Of a stretch of 64,000 nt of DNA, positions 9,364 through 21,770 are shown in pieces. A model generated the notes under the pieces. It searched no databases. It was not told where the DNA came from and saw only the letters and a program-made list of their open reading frames with translations. Source of the DNA: Dryobates pubescens (Eukaryota > Chordata > Aves > Piciformes > Picidae); contig NC_071634.1 of NCBI RefSeq assembly GCF_014839835.1, positions 1,240,001 to 1,304,000 on the forward strand, in the 5' to 3' direction. The translations under genes were made by a program, and so were the position numbers. The first letter of the stretch is position 1; each line of letters opens with the position of its first letter.

Positions 9364-9984
9364 CTCGTGCTGCCAAGGCCACCACTCAAACAAGTCCCTT
9401 AGCACCACCCCTGCACAGCTTCTCCATCCCTCCAGCCCTGGACAGCCTGGTGCAGGGCTCAACAAGCCTTTCCATTAAGAAAGTCTTCCTCATATCCAAC
9501 TGAAAGCTCCCCTGGTGCAAATTGAGGCCATTTGCTCTTGCCCTCTGCCTTGTTCCTTGGGAGAAGAGACCAACCTCTACCAGTCTCCAATGGCCTTTCT
9601 GAGATTTGCACACACTCCAAAGCTCTTCCCTCAGCCTCCCATTTTCCAGGCTGAAGAAACCCAGGTCCCCCAAATGCTCCTCACCAGACCTGTGCTCCAA
9701 ACCCCTCACCAGCTTCATTGCCCTTCTCTCAACCTGCTGCAGCACCTCAATGTCCTTCTGGGAGTGAGAGGCCTGAAAAGTGAGCACAGGATGGGAGCTG
9801 TGGCCTCCACAGTGCCCCACAGTGCAGGGGGCATGGTCACCGTCCTGCTCCTGCTGCTCACACTCTTGCTGATCCAAGCCAGGAGGCTGGAGGCTGCCTT
9901 GGCAACCTGAGCACAAGCTGGCTGATCTCCAGCTGGATATTGACCAACATCTCTAGGTCCTTTTCCTTGGTGATAAGCAAGTGG
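9364..9984 (-). mobile_element. CR1 LINE fragment, R1 copy 2
   Basis: Same CR1 ORF2 C-terminal fragment as at 5000-5620, with the minus-strand frame open over 9386-9916. That openness is by chance and not a sign of function. Confidence 0.8.
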
Positions 9985-10264
9985 GGGGCAAGCAAAGATC
10001 TTCAGTGGCCAGAGGTCAAGGTTTAAGTGCCCAGGCTCAGAAGGCAGAGAGGTAAAAGGGTAGCAGAGGGGAATGTGCCCAAAGTGCCACCTTCTTGGCC
10101 ACGCCGCCCCACAGGAGCCTCAGCAGCCCAGCCAAGCAGGGCCAAGGGCCTGTTCCTGCTTCTGGTCCTCAGGACCTCAGGGAGCCCACCCTGAGCAGGC
10201 AGCTGACCTCACAGAGGGAGCTTTCTGTGTGACCTCAGGTCAGAGAGATGGTTGCTTGGAGACC

Positions 10265-11082
10265 TGTGGTAGGTTGAGAGAAGGCCCAGCTCTCCCTCCC
10301 CCACAGAGAAAGAAAGCACAGCTAGCTCAGTCGGAGAAGCAAAGGAATGCTGTATTTACAAGCATCTGGGTGCTGGCCCAGATGCCACTGCACAGGCCAC
10401 ACCTGGGAGGTCCCAAGGGGTAGCCCCAGCCCAGGGGGTGGTCACAGGGAACCAGGTATTCCATTCCCATAATGCCCTGCTCCCCTTTAAAATGTCCATG
10501 CGGGGTCTTCACTTCCTCTTTCATTCCCTGCTGCTGCCTAGGTAAAATGGCATGAGCTGCCTCCCTCGGGCCTGCACAGGCCCAAGGCTGGGTTTGGGGG
10601 AGTGGGGAGGAAGGAGCCCTGGGGCTTTTGGGTGTACACCCAGGAGGGGATGGGACGTTCTTGGGTATGTTCTGGGATCTCTCTCTTTTCTCATGGTGCT
10701 TGTGGTCCTCTGTAAAAACTTTCATTGTTGTTTTTATAGTTTTCCTATTTAATCTTTCCATCACTTTTGCAATCCGTTTGTCTGAGTGGTTATTTCTGCC
10801 TGTGGTGGGGAGGGGATCTGCCCCAACCCAATACACAAGCGCATGCGGGATTAATGCTCACCTGGCATTGAAGGGCATTCTGGCTAGTTGCTCAGAAGCA
10901 GACAGGCTGGAAAGGGAGAACAGAGTGGAACTGAGGAACATTCCAACTGCACTAAAAGTTAAAGCTACAGTCTACGAATCTAGCAATGAAATTCGTTTAG
11001 ACCTATCTTTGTTTGTCAAAATATTCAGCCAGAGTGTCCCAGCACTGTCCCTTTCTTAAAGGCACAGCCTCAAACGGTCACA
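10265..11082 (-). mobile_element. ERVL-type solo LTR 'A', copy 2
   Basis: 818 bp with the same ends and the same AGACC duplication (10260-10264, 11083-11087) as copy 1, so it was copied with its flanks and not inserted anew. Confidence 0.85.
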
Positions 11083-11728
11083 AGACCCCTCACAGGTGGT
11101 CTAGGGAGCGTGCAGCTAGGAGGATGCTAGTCCAGAGCCTGCAGTGAAGAGGAGATGGTGTCCTGAGGCTACTGCCCAGGGGGCGAGTTGTGGATGCCAT
11201 AGGAAGGTAAGAGCGTGGCCTGGGGACAGTCAGCTGGGTGGAATGGGGACACTGGCCAGGCAGATGGTCCACCAAGGACCCAGCACTACACACACTGAGG
11301 GTTCCACAGCAAGGCTGGTGGTCAGCTGGGCAGCCTGTTGAGGGACTTGGGCAGAGGCATCACAGAGGAACGTTGTGGTGTTGGAGCCTTTGTGCGAGGT
11401 GCTGCTGGGGCTGTGTCACAATCCAAACCCTCCCAAGGTGCCGCTGTGAGGTGTTGCTGGTGGCATATTTCTGAGGAGAGCTCTTGTGGACCTTTTTGAG
11501 TGACTGCAAAGGCCAGGGCAGCCCTGGCCTTGAGAAGAAATTGAGAGGAGGCATGTGAGTCTGGTGTGCAGGAGAAGTTTATTGAGGGCAAAGCAGAGGG
11601 CAGAGGCAGGAGCAGCAAGGGGAAGGGAGGAGGTGTGAGGGGCAAGCAGGGCGAGCATCAGGCCAGGGGCTTGTGCTGCAGGAGCTGTTGCAGGCTGTGT
11701 GTGGTGTCAGGAGGGGTGTGCAGCGCCC

Positions 11729-12046
11729 TCAGCAGGGGTAGCAGCCTCTTGCGGCGCCGCAGCCATAGCCCAGGCCAGCCAAGCCGTAGCCGTAGCCGTT
11801 GCCGAAGGCGCCGGAGGAGATGGGCTGTCCCTGGGCGTTGAGCTCGGTGCCCAGGGCAGCCCCTGAGGAGGATCCGACGGCGGTGCTCTGGGGGAAGGAG
11901 GTGAGGATGGGTCCTGGCAGGGTGACCAGCACGGGGGAAGGCTGGATGAAGACGCGGGAGTCCTGGCACTGCAAGGCGCAGGGCTCGTTGCAGCTGTTGG
12001 CCAGCGGGGTGGGTCCGCAGGGGCGGCAGCGGTCGTAGCAGGCCAT
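11729..12046 (-). CDS. Feather-type beta-keratin, gene 3
   Basis: Intact 105 codons; Glu-21, Ala-Leu at 24-25, Asn-83, Ala-99. This combination is the commonest in the array. Intron 12067-12158 (92 nt); polyadenylation signal 11578-11583. Downstream lies R1 copy 2. Upstream is a class I region followed by LTR 'D'. The tail codons use TTG-type variation (plus-strand CTCTTGCGG) that separates this copy from genes 1 and 4 without changing the protein. Confidence 0.95.
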   Translation of the reverse strand: MACYDRCRPCGPTPLANSCNEPCALQCQDSRVFIQPSPVLVTLPGPILTSFPQSTAVGSSSGAALGTELNAQGQPISSGAFGNGYGYGLAGLGYGCGAARGCYPC

Positions 12047-12228
12047 GGGTGTGGGGTGGAAGGGCCCTGGAAGAGAGAGAGGGTGTGGAGGGAGCGCAGG
12101 GCTGTGAGAGAGATGGCCTTTGGGGCAGCAGAAGGAGGGTGAGGGGCTGGAGGCTGACCTGGTGGAGGGAGCAGAGCGCAGGAGAAGGCGTCAGGAGGCG
12201 TCTGTGAGGGAGAGAGGCGCTGGGCCGG

Positions 12229-12299
12229 CTTTATGCTGGCAGGGCTGGCAGCAGAGGTGAGCCCAGCCCAGCAGAGGTGGGGTGTCAGCAGTGAGGTCA
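12229..12299 (-). promoter_or_regulatory. Core promoter of keratin gene 3
   Basis: CATAAAG at 12229-12235; proximal motif 12287-12299; distal motif 12490-12502. Confidence 0.7.
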
Positions 12300-12670
12300 C
12301 GGCGTGGCTCTGGGCTGCTGTGTTTGTGGCTGCCCTGTGGCAGGGGGTCTCATTTCCTGCGGCCCAGCAAGAGCTCCTCTGGCCCTGTTGTCTGTGAGCA
12401 AAGAGGGAGCTGGGTGTGAGCTGGAGCCTGGAGGCCCTCTTGGGCACAGCAGTTCCTCTATGCTGGAGCCTTCTGTTCTGAGAGGAGTAAGCAGTGAGGT
12501 CAGCAGCTCTGCCACCTTGGACTTGCAGAGGACACACTTGGCCTTGTTTAGTAACCTGCTTGACAAAGTATCTTGGGAGACCGTCCTGAAGGGCACAGGA
12601 GTCCAGGATGAGCAGGCCTGACCAGACAGTCTTCAAGCAGGACCTCTTGGTGGCTCAGCAGCAGGTCATA

Positions 12671-13251
12671 GAGTGCCAGAATCAGAGAACTGTTTGGATT
12701 GGAGAGGACCTCTAAGAGCATCAAGTGCAAGCATTGCCCTAGCCCCACCATGGGCATTAAAGCACGTGCCAAAGTGCCATGTGCACAGGTTTCTTGAAGA
12801 CTTCCTGGAGAAAGAGAAGGCCCTGGGGTAGGGCAGGCTGGCTGCACAGAGAGCTGGGGCTGGAGCTCCACAAGAGAAGAGTTCCTGACCTGTGGATGCC
12901 AAAGCAGGGAACCCAGGAGGACTCCAAGGGCTTTGTGAGCTTCAGAAGGGAGCAAATGAGAGAGGGCAAAGCCAAGTAGGATTGCTGCTGCTTCTGCACA
13001 GCAGAAGTGCCTTTGTCTTCTCCAAGGGGAAATGGTCAGGAAGGAGCTCCAGTGAGACACACCCAGGTCTGTGGGGCTGGAGGGAGGCAGGCAAGGCTAC
13101 TGAGGGAGGTGGTGGAGGAGCTCCCCAAGACACTTTCCATTGTTTCCCAGCAGTCCTGGTTGGCCCAGCTGAATGGATATTTGTCAAGGTGCTGCCCATG
13201 GCACCAAAGAGCCAGAAGAAGCATGTTGGACGCTGCAGGGCTGTTGGTGTG
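12671..13251. repeat. Class I upstream spacer of gene 3
   Basis: A CR1 3' end (-) from 12671, unrecognised shared sequence, then CR1 (+) RT remnant from about 13060 up to the LTR insertion point. Confidence 0.6.
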
Positions 13252-13784
13252 TGCTATGAATATACTGGTGATTCTGTGATCTGTGTTAGACAATTCCGAG
13301 TGCTCTGGGATTGGGGGTGAGGAGCTTGCAGGAGCCTGTTTTGAGGGCAATGGGGGAGCTGCATATTTTACAGACTTAAACAGAGACAGTGTGTTTGGCT
13401 AATTGGAGACCCCAAGGCTGAGGAGAAGCGCTGAGAGTTTGTTTTCTTTAGATAAGAAGCCTGGACGACTGAGCACGCGGGCAAGTGGATGCTTTGACCC
13501 CTACCACACAGAATGTAGGGAGAAGGGATTTGATCACCTATTCTGAAGACTCATTATCATATGCCTGCCTTCTATTTAGCATAAGCTTGTTTCTGTAGAT
13601 GATGTAACCATAGAAGATGAAGAAAGCTATTGTAAAGGTGCTGTGGGGTGAAGTTTTGTACCCTCGCATGCCCAACCGGTTGCTTTGCTTTTCTTGCCTT
13701 TTATTACCTTTTATTACCTTTTTAAGATCTTTTAGTGCCAATAAAACTGTTACCAAAACCTTTTACCAGGAGTCATCTATAACA
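13252..13784 (+). mobile_element. Solo LTR 'D', copy 2
   Basis: 533 bp with the same GTGTG flanks and the same insertion point as copy 1. It is a duplicated copy of one insertion event. Confidence 0.75.
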
Positions 13785-13789
13785 GTGTG

Positions 13790-14490
13790 AGTTTGGTGCC
13801 AGGGAAGGTGATGGAGCAGGTGATCTTGAGTGCCATCCCACAAGTCATGGTGGAGAACTGGGCCATGAGGCCCAGTCAGCAAGGGGTTTGAAAGGCAGGT
13901 GCTGCCTGCCTGAGCAGATCTCCTTCCATACCAAGGGCCCCACGTGGTGGATGAGGGAGCAGCTTTGGGTGGTTTTCAGCAGGGCTTTAGGAAGCTCTTT
14001 GCCAGTGTGCCCCACAGGCTGCTCCTGCAGAAAGTGGCTGCTGACAGCTGGGAGCTGCAGACTCTGCCCTGGGCACCAAACTGGCAGCATGGCTGTGCCC
14101 CTCGAGTGGTGGTGGATGGAGGCCAATCCAGTTGGTGGCTGCTCAGCAGTGCTGTTCTGCAGGGCTCTGCGGGGGCCTGTTCTCTTTAGGATCTTCTATC
14201 CCTGATGTGGGCAAGGGATGGAGGGCACACTCAATAAGCTTGCAGATGACATCAAGATCCACAGGAAGCCTGATGTGCTTGAGGGTAGGAATGTTGTAGA
14301 GAGGGCTCTGGCCATGGGGGATCGATGGCTAAGGACAATGGGATGAGGGTCACCAAAACTCTGTTCTATCTGTGGTGCTTAGGGCAATGGTTTGCAGTTG
14401 GATTGGTAGTGTTGGTTAAAGGTTGGACTGAGTTGTACTGAGGGACCTTTCCAACTCGTGACTCTGTGCTTGAGGAGTGTGTTGCCAGGG
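13790..14490 (+). mobile_element. Old CR1 RT remnant and 3' end (downstream of LTR 'D' copy 2)
   Basis: Continuation of the CR1 interrupted at 13252, with the same VDEG..., RVVVDGGQSSW and LADD-type text as at 3105-3800. The remaining 230 bases to the gene 4 3' UTR hold no recognised feature. Confidence 0.65.
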
Positions 14491-14914
14491 AGAGATGGCG
14501 AGAGAGGTGTGGGCAGAAGTGCCTTGGTGTGTCCACGCCTGAATTTGGCAATGAGAATGGTTTGAGTTACATTCTGGAAGTCTCCTTGTGCTACTCTCTG
14601 GTGCTCTGGCTGGGTCTTTTGTTTTGAAGAGAGGACTTCTGGCCCCTTTCCAACCCACCACCACGGCCACTTGAGCTCAGACCTTTTCCCCTGTGAAGCT
14701 GGCAGAGGCCTGGGAGAAGAAAGGCAGAGGAGGCATGTGGGTCTGGTGTGCAGGAGAAGTTTATTGAGGGCAAAGCAGAGGGCAGAGGCAGGAGCAGCAA
14801 GGGCCAGGAAGGGAGGCGGTGTGAGGGGCAAGCAGGGCGAACATCAGGCCAGGGGCTTGTGCTGCAGGAGCTGTTGCAGGCTGTGTGTGGTGTCAGGGGG
14901 GGTGTGCAGGGCCC

Positions 14915-15232
14915 TCAGCAGGGGTAGCAGCCTCTCGCGGCGCCGCAGCCATAGCCCAGGCCAGCCAAGCCGTAGCCGTAGCCGTTGCCGAAGGCGCCGG
15001 AGGAGATGGGCTGTCCCTGGGCGTTGAGCTCGGTGCCCAGGGCAGCCCCTGAGGAGGATCCGACGGCGGTGCTCTGGGGGAAGGAGGTGAGGATGGGTCC
15101 TGGCAGGGTGACCAGCACGGGGGAAGGCTGGATGAAGACGCGGGAGTCCTGGCACTGCCTGACGCAGGGCTCGTTGCAGCTGTTGGCCAGCGGGGTGGGT
15201 CCGCAGGGGCGGCAGCGGTCGTAGCAGGCCAT
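14915..15232 (-). CDS. Feather-type beta-keratin, gene 4
   Basis: Intact 105 codons with Val-Arg at 24-25, the classical feather-keratin form (CVRQCQDSR), together with Asn-83 and Ala-99. Intron 15253-15344 (92 nt); polyadenylation signal 14760-14765. The upstream region is class I but about 50 bp shorter than in gene 3 between the two 13-bp motifs. Beyond it lies an ERVK-like fossil. Confidence 0.95.
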   Translation of the reverse strand: MACYDRCRPCGPTPLANSCNEPCVRQCQDSRVFIQPSPVLVTLPGPILTSFPQSTAVGSSSGAALGTELNAQGQPISSGAFGNGYGYGLAGLGYGCGAARGCYPC

Positions 15233-15414
15233 GGGTGTGGGGTGGAGGGGCCCTGGAAGAGAGAGAGGGTGTGGAGGGAGCGCAGGGGTGTGAGAGAGAT
15301 GGCCTTTGGGGCAGCAGAAGGAGGGTGAGGGGCTGGAGGCTGACCTGGTGGAGGGAGCAGAGCGCAGGAGAAGGCGTCAGGAGGCGTCTGTGAGGGAGAG
15401 AGGCGCTGGGCCGG

Positions 15415-15485
15415 CTTTATGCTGGCAGGGCTGGCAGCAGAGGTGAGCCCAGCCCAGCAGAGGTGGGGTGTCAGCAGTGAGGTCA
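15415..15485 (-). promoter_or_regulatory. Core promoter of keratin gene 4
   Basis: CATAAAG at 15415-15421; proximal motif 15473-15485; distal motif 15636-15648, closer than in other class I copies because the intervening sequence is shorter. Confidence 0.7.
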
Positions 15486-15815
15486 CGGCGTGGCACTGGG
15501 CTGCTGTGGTTTGTGGCTGCCTTGTGGCCGGGGGTCTCATTTCCTGGCGGCCCTGCAACGGCTCCCCTGGCCCTGTTGGTTGTGAGCAAAGAGGAACCTG
15601 GGTGTGAGCTGGAGCCTTCTGTTCTGAGAGGAGGAAGCAGTGAGGTCAGCAGCTCTGCCACCCTGGACTTGCTGAGGACACACTTGGCCTTGTTTAGTAA
15701 CCTGCTTGACAAAGTATCTTGGGAGGCCGTCCTGAAGGGCACAGGAGTCCAGGATGAGCAGGCCTGACCAGACAGTCTTCAAGCAGGACCTCTTGGTGGC
15801 TCAGCAGCAGGTCAT

Positions 15816-16504
15816 AGAGTGCCAGAATCAGAGAACTGTTTGGATTGGAGAGGACCTCAAAGAGGATCAAGTGCAAGCATTGCCCTAGCCCCACCATGGG
15901 CATTAAAGCACGTGCCAAAGTGCCATGTGCACAGGTGTCTTGAAGACTTCCTGGAGAAAGAGAAGGCCCCGGGGTAGGGCAGGCTGGCTGCACAGAGAGC
16001 AGGGGCTGGAGCTCCTCAAGAGAAGAGTTCCTGACCTGTGGATGCCAAAGCAGGGAACCCAGGAGGACTCCAAGGGCTTTGTGAGCTTCTGAAGGGAGCA
16101 AATGAGAGAGGGCAAAGCCAACTAGGATTGCTGCTGCTTCTGCACAGCAGAAGTGCCTTTGTCTTCTCCAAGGGGAAATGGTCAGGAAGCAGCTTCAGTG
16201 AGACACACCCAGGTCTGTGGGGCTGGAGGGAGGCAGGCAAGGCTACTGAGGGAGCTGGTGGAGGAGCTCAGCAAGACACTTTCCATTGTTTCCCAGCAGT
16301 CCTGGTTGGCCCAGCTGAATGGACATTTGTCAAGGTGTTGCCCATGGCACCAAAGAGCCAGAAGAATGATGGATTCCTCAGGGCTGTTGGTGTGAGTTTG
16401 GTGCCAGGGAAGGTGATGGAGCAGATGATCTTGAGTGCCATCCCACAGCAGGTGGTGGAGAAGAAGGCCATGAGGCCCAGTCAGCAAGGGGTTTGAAAGG
16501 CAGG
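15816..16504. repeat. Class I upstream spacer of gene 4, LTR-free
   Basis: CR1 3' end (-) near 15816-15985, then CR1 (+) RT remnant running uninterrupted through GGCTGTTGGTGTGAGTTTGG into VPGKVMEQ-type text. It shows the empty site for LTR 'D'. It ends where an ERVK-like LTR begins. Confidence 0.65.
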
Positions 16505-19500
16505 TGTTGAGGAATGGTTTGAATTGCAGGGACATGGTTCTGTGGAACAGCTGCTTGAACAAAGTGTGTAGGCCGGACTGCATCTTCTTGTTTACTGCTC
16601 ACAGTTAGCTGGTGTGCTGATGCAGCAATGTCACCATAGCCTTGTGGCTTTGCTTTCAGCTGTGTTAGAAGATAACAGCATGTGAAACAAAATGTCTGTG
16701 AAACAAAGAACTGTGAGAAAGGAGCTTGTGAAGTTGCTCGTGGACGTAACCGCGAGGAGGCTGGGTATTATAATGTAACCCTGGACTACTAACCAATGGA
16801 ATAATGACATCTGTGCATAGTTAGCTGAGATGCTTTATAAGCCGTGCTTTCGAACACTAAAGTTGGAGCTTGCTTATCAATCATATTGATTTGCCGCGAG
16901 TCTTCCCTTGTCATTCACCCAGAAGTGGCGCCTCGAACAGGGATGTAAAGGGTTAACAGGGACAGAAGGAAGAACTGTCAGAGACCCTATGGCTACTGAG
17001 GTGAAGGGCGAGCCCCGAGAAGCGTCAATAGGGTATTCCCTGCTTGTGCAGCGATCGACTGGCAAAGTACGACTTGATGCTGGCGTAAGGAGTTCGTACC
17101 GTGCCTGGGCAGGAATTCTGCTCGCCGTCCGGGTAAGGGCTGCAGACTCTAGGTTCAGGGCTGCACTAAGGAAATCCCCCGGCCAAGGAGAGCGAAGAAG
17201 CCCTTAAGTTATTTAGATGTTTCCTTGAGAAACGAGCCATGTCGATGGGGACGACAGTGCAAGACCGCACCGGTGGGTCAAAACGGCAGCCAGCGAGCAG
17301 ACCAATTAGGGGAGCTTGCGGCACGGAAGAGCCCTAAGGAGACCGGCGTGGAAGGAGACGAGTACCGGTGATTATGGAAAAAGAGGTAGCGTCCTCATTG
17401 TCTCATTGTTTTTCAGAACAACGAAAGGCAGACGTATCGTCTAAGGTAATTCCTGGGCTTGTAGCTCATGGATCCGCCTTGAGATTTTTCCCTAGTGGAG
17501 ATAGTTGTTTTTGTTGGACAGAATATGGGAACAAACTGTGGGACTTGGTTATAGATGGCGATAAAACTGCTATCAAGCTGCAAAAGCCGTGTCGAGAATG
17601 CATAAACTGTATTAAGAAATATAAGCTGGAACAGCGGATGGCTGACAGGAACTTTGTCAGGACGAGATGCAGCCCCAGTTCTATCTGAGTTGCAGCCGAA
17701 CGCTGCGTTTGAAGAGCATCACCAGGGCCGCCCCCGGCACATCGTACGGCGACCACACCGCGTTTACCAGCCGCCACCACTGGCGTTCGCCTCAAGCAGA
17801 GAAAAAGCCGAAAAAGGGCAGCGAAACCTGTGCCTCAGTGTGTTCAACCCATTCATCAACATCTTCCTCTGATATCGCCAGCGAGGGCTCGGATTCGGAA
17901 GACGACAACACCGATGCTGAGAAATTCACACAGCGCCGACTTTGCTTTACAGCCCCTCTTAGAAACAACGGAGCGCTTGGAGGCTTGCGGTTACGGCATT
18001 CTTGCGACCGCACCCCGCCCGCGAGCCCTGCCGGCCCCCACGGATACCGACGGCTCCGACCAAGGCGGTACCGGCTGACGCACCACCGACACCGGCAGCA
18101 CCGACAGTAGCGGCGGCCGCAGCAGCGCCCCCACTCCCCCAGTGGCTTCAGCTGCGCTACTCTGCTCAGATTTAAAGCAGCAGTGCTAATTTTATCATTT
18201 CTGGTTGTAATGTCTTTCAGAGGTTTGTTATTCAGAGTTTTGCTAAGTTTTCCTAATAAGCATAACGAATAGTAAGCACTTGGTGTTTACAGGTACGTAG
18301 TACATAGTAATTGTAGCAAGGTAGGCCTACTCAGTGATGAGTTCAAATGGTCAGATTCTCTTTTGGTTCGAACCTTCTTAGTTGTGTGCCTAGGCGTTTC
18401 AAAGGAGCTCCCTGTAATATAGTTAAGGTTTGGAGTGAACAGGTATTCATTTTTAAAGGTATTCTTTAGCTAATGTGCAGAAGAATCAAGACTATGAGGA
18501 AGCAGCATTTTGAACATTGATGATAATCTGGGATCAAAAGCATCACTCAGAAGAATGTACCACAACACCATGTGACTTAGGACTGAATATTATGGTTGTT
18601 TGATTGTTGTGTGATTAGAGAAGATGTTTATGTGGACCTATGTGTTATTTCACCAGTTTGCTATAATTTTACATGTATTTTCATTTGAGGTTGAAAACAT
18701 CAACGAACAAATACGAATAAGAGTGAGTGGGAGAATACCCCATAGCAAAAAAAGAAGTTTTAATGGTGCCAATAAGAGATCAGTATTACTAGGATGAGCA
18801 AAAACACATTGTTATGTGTAATGTTATATTGGGCAAAGCAATGAAGCTCTTTCGCTGTTGCTGTTTGCCTGCAAGTTTTGTATCCGTGAAGCTAGAGCCT
18901 GGCCAGAGCTACCTGTACAGATTCAAGAAATCTTGCTACCATTAAACAATTGATGATTTCTGACCATCCCAGAGAAAATAAAAATGCAACATACCCCTAA
19001 AGCAGACTGTAAAAGACAGCGCTAAGGATTGCGTTTGTGTCTTAATCTCTGTGTGCTATGTGTTCAAGCATAATCAAGTTTTCTCTGTCAATAAGAGGAG
19101 TGAAATGTAAAGATTGGAACTATTAAGATCTAAATTCTTTTTTACAATGTCTGTTATCTTTGACCATGTATTATGCCAGCTCTGTTAGAACGTTGTACTA
19201 GCTCAACGTAAGCTTTGTGCCTTGTATGGGTTACGTCAGTCTGTTAGACATGCTGCGCTACAGAACACTTTTGCCTCTTTGCTTATTCCTCGTCTTGCTG
19301 CTAAGCAGGCCTTAAGGCAAATTGAGAAACTGGCTGGCTGGTCATTTAAACAAGCTCATGTTACTACTGAAATTTTAAACCAATTGCTTGTAGATCAAAA
19401 TAGTTTAAGGCATGCATTTTTACAGAATAGAGCTGCTATTGATTTTTTGCTCTTAGCTCACGGTCGTAGCTGTGAAGAGTTTGAAGGCAAGTGTTGTTTT

Positions 19501-19711
19501 AATTTGCCTGATCACAGTCAATTCGTATAAATCTTGTTTGACTAGAGGATCACACTCAATCAACTGTTAAAGATGTTACTCCTTTTGATCAATGGCTTCA
19601 ATCTTGGTTTGGTAATATGTCTCCTTGGCTGTTGGGCCTACTTAAAGAAGGTTTAGGCTGGCTTGGTATTGTCTTGTTGGTTTTGCTTGTTTTGCGTATT
19701 GCATATGGATT
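16505..19711 (+). mobile_element. ERVK-like fossil, copy 1
   Basis: A broken retroviral copy in parts: 5' LTR 16505-16917 (TGTTGAGGAA...TCATTCA); a primer-binding site from 16926 (TGGCGCCTCGAACAGGGA, Lys-type); a leader; a gag N-terminal part from about 17370; and an env transmembrane-subunit part at about 19220-19711 with the CCFNL-type cysteine motif and a hydrophobic membrane anchor. Most of pol is missing, and there is no 3' LTR. The right end joins keratin downstream spacer directly. It is heavily broken. The betaretrovirus-like primer site and gag suggest ERVK. The copy is older than the provirus nested in its sister at 26.8 kb. Confidence 0.75.
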
Positions 19712-20110
19712 GTGTCCTGAGGCTGCTCCCCAGGGGGTACGTTGAGGATGCCATAGGAAGGTAAGAGCATGGCCTGGGGACATCCACCTGGGTGGAATGA
19801 GGACACTGGCCAGGCAGATGGTCCACCAAGGACCCAGCACTACACCAAGTGCGGGTTCCACAGCAAGGCTGGCGGTCAGCTGGGCAGCCTGTCAAGGGAC
19901 TTGGGCAGAGGCACCACAGAGGAATATTGTGGTGTTGGAGCCTTTGTGTGAGGCACTGCTGGGGCTGTGTCACAATCCAAACCCTCCCAAGGTGCCACTG
20001 TGAGTTGTTGCTGGTGGCATATTTCTGAGGAGAGCTCTTGTGGACCTTTTTGAGTGACTGCAAAGGCCAGGGCAGCCCTAACCTTGAGAAGAAATTGAGA
20101 GGAGGCATGT
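19712..20110. other. Downstream spacer of gene 5
   Basis: About 400 bases of the sequence found downstream of genes 2, 3, 6, 7, 10 and 12 (starts TGTCCTGAGGCT, contains GGTAAGAGCATGG). I see no gene, LTR or LINE in it. Confidence 0.6.
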
Positions 20111-20282
20111 GGGTCTGGTGTGCAGGAGAAGTTTATTGAGGGCAAAGCAGAGGGCAGAGGCAGGAGCAGCAAGGGGAAGGGAGGAGGTGTGAGGGGCAAG
20201 CAGGGCGAGCATCACGCCAAGGGCTCGTGCTGCAGGAGCTGTTGCAGGCTGTGTGTGGTGTCAGAGGGGGTGTGCAGGGCCC

Positions 20283-20600
20283 TCAGCAGGGGTAGCAGCC
20301 TCTCGCGGCGCCGCAGCCATAGCCCAGGCCAGCCAAGCCGTAGCCGTAGCCGTTGCCGAAGGCGCCGGAGGAGATGGGCTGTCCCTGGGCGTTGAGCTCG
20401 GTGCCCAGGGCAGCCCCTGAGGAGGATCCGACGGCGGTGCTCTGGGGGAAGGAGGTGAGGATGGGTCCTGGCAGGGTGACCAGCACGGGGGAAGGCTGGA
20501 TGAAGACGCGGGAGTCCTGGCACTGCAAGGCGCAGGGCTCGTTGCAGCTGTTGGCCAGCGGGGTGGGTCCGCAGGGGCGGCAGCGGTCGTAGCAGGCCAT
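20283..20600 (-). CDS. Feather-type beta-keratin, gene 5
   Basis: Intact 105 codons; Ala-Leu at 24-25, Asn-83, Ala-99, so the protein equals that of gene 3. Intron 20621-20712 (92 nt); polyadenylation signal 20132-20137. The start is again the Met 20 nt after the splice acceptor; the in-frame ATG farther upstream (near 20651) lies in the intron. The downstream neighbour is the ERVK-like fossil copy 1, the upstream neighbour R1 copy 3. Confidence 0.95.
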   Translation of the reverse strand: MACYDRCRPCGPTPLANSCNEPCALQCQDSRVFIQPSPVLVTLPGPILTSFPQSTAVGSSSGAALGTELNAQGQPISSGAFGNGYGYGLAGLGYGCGAARGCYPC

Positions 20601-20782
20601 GGGTGTGGGGTGGAGGGGCCCTGGAAGAGAGAGAGGGTGTGGAGGGAGCACAGGGCTGTGAGAGAGATGGCCTTTGGGGCAGCAGAAGGAGGGTGAGGGG
20701 CTGGAGGCTGACCTGGTGGAGGGAGCAGAGCGCAGGAGAAGGCGTCAGGAGGCGTCTGTGAGGGAGAGAGGCGCTGGGCCGG

Positions 20783-20853
20783 CTTTATGTTGGCAGGGCT
20801 GGCAGCAGAGGTGAGCCCAGCCCAGCAGAGGTGGGGTGTCAGCAGTGAGGTCA
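20783..20853 (-). promoter_or_regulatory. Core promoter of keratin gene 5
   Basis: CATAAAG at 20783-20789; proximal motif 20841-20853; distal motif 21045-21057. Confidence 0.7.
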
Positions 20854-21224
20854 CGGCGTGGCTCTGGGCTGCTGTGGTTTGTGGCTGCCCTGTGGCAGGG
20901 GGTCTCATTTCCTGCTGCCCAGCAAGAGCTCCTCTGGCCCTGTTGTCTGTGAGCAAAGAGGGAGCTGGGTGTGAGCTGGGGTCTGGAGGCCCTCTTGGGC
21001 ACAGCAGTTCCTCTATGCTGGAGCCTTCTGTTGTGAGAGGAGTAAGCAGTGAGGTCAGCAGCTCTGCCACCTTGGACTTGCAGAGGACACACTTGGCCTT
21101 GTTTAGTAACCTGCTTGACAAAGTATCTTGGGAGGCCGTCCTGAAGGGCACAGGAGTCCAGGATGAGCAGGCCTGACCAGACAGTCTTCAAGCAGGACCT
21201 CTTGGTGGCTCAGCAGCAGGTCAT

Positions 21225-21770
21225 AGAGTGCCAGAATCAGAGAATTGTTTGGATTGGAAAGGACCTCTAAGAGGATCAAGTGCAAGCATTGCCCTAGCCC
21301 CACCATGGGCATTAAAGCACGTGCCAAAGTGCCATGTGCACAGGTGTCTTGAAGACTTCCTGGAGAAAGAGAAGGCCCTGGGGTAGGGCAGGCTGGCTGC
21401 ACAGAGAGCAGGGGCCGGAGCTCCTCAAGAGAAGAGTTCCTGACCTGTGGATGCCAAAGCAGGGAACCCAGGAGGACTCCAAGGGCTTTGTGAGCTTCTG
21501 AAGGGAGCAAATGAGAGAGGGCAAAGCCAACTAGGATTGCTGCTGCTTCTGCACAGCAGAAGTGCCTTTGTCTTCTCCAAGGGGAAATGGTCAGGAAGGA
21601 GCTCCAGTGAGACACACCCAGGTCTGTGGGGCTGGAGGGAGGCAGGCAAGGCTACTGAGGGAGCTGGTGGAGGAGCTCAGTAAGACACTTTCCATTGTTT
21701 CCCAGCAGTCCTGGTTGGCCCAGCTGAATGGACATTTGTCAAGGTGCTGCCCATGGCACCAAAGAGCCAG
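21225..21770. repeat. Class I upstream spacer of gene 5
   Basis: CR1 3' end (-) near 21225-21395, unrecognised shared sequence, then CR1 (+) RT remnant to the R1 boundary. No LTR insertion. Confidence 0.6.

Larger units (their letters stand above)
8870..11550. repeat. R1 spacer, copy 2 of 4
   Basis: Nearly identical to 4505-7190 at an offset of about 4364 bp, with the same order of CR1 (+) remnant, CR1 (-), solo LTR and downstream spacer. Confidence 0.85.

Noticed and set aside
11707-12636. Long alternative-frame ORFs (up to 309 codons) across promoter, intron and coding exon, seen in most copies
   Set aside because: They run through the TATA region and intron, are rich in Pro/Ala/Ser as GC-rich shadow frames are, and recur only because the whole units are nearly identical.
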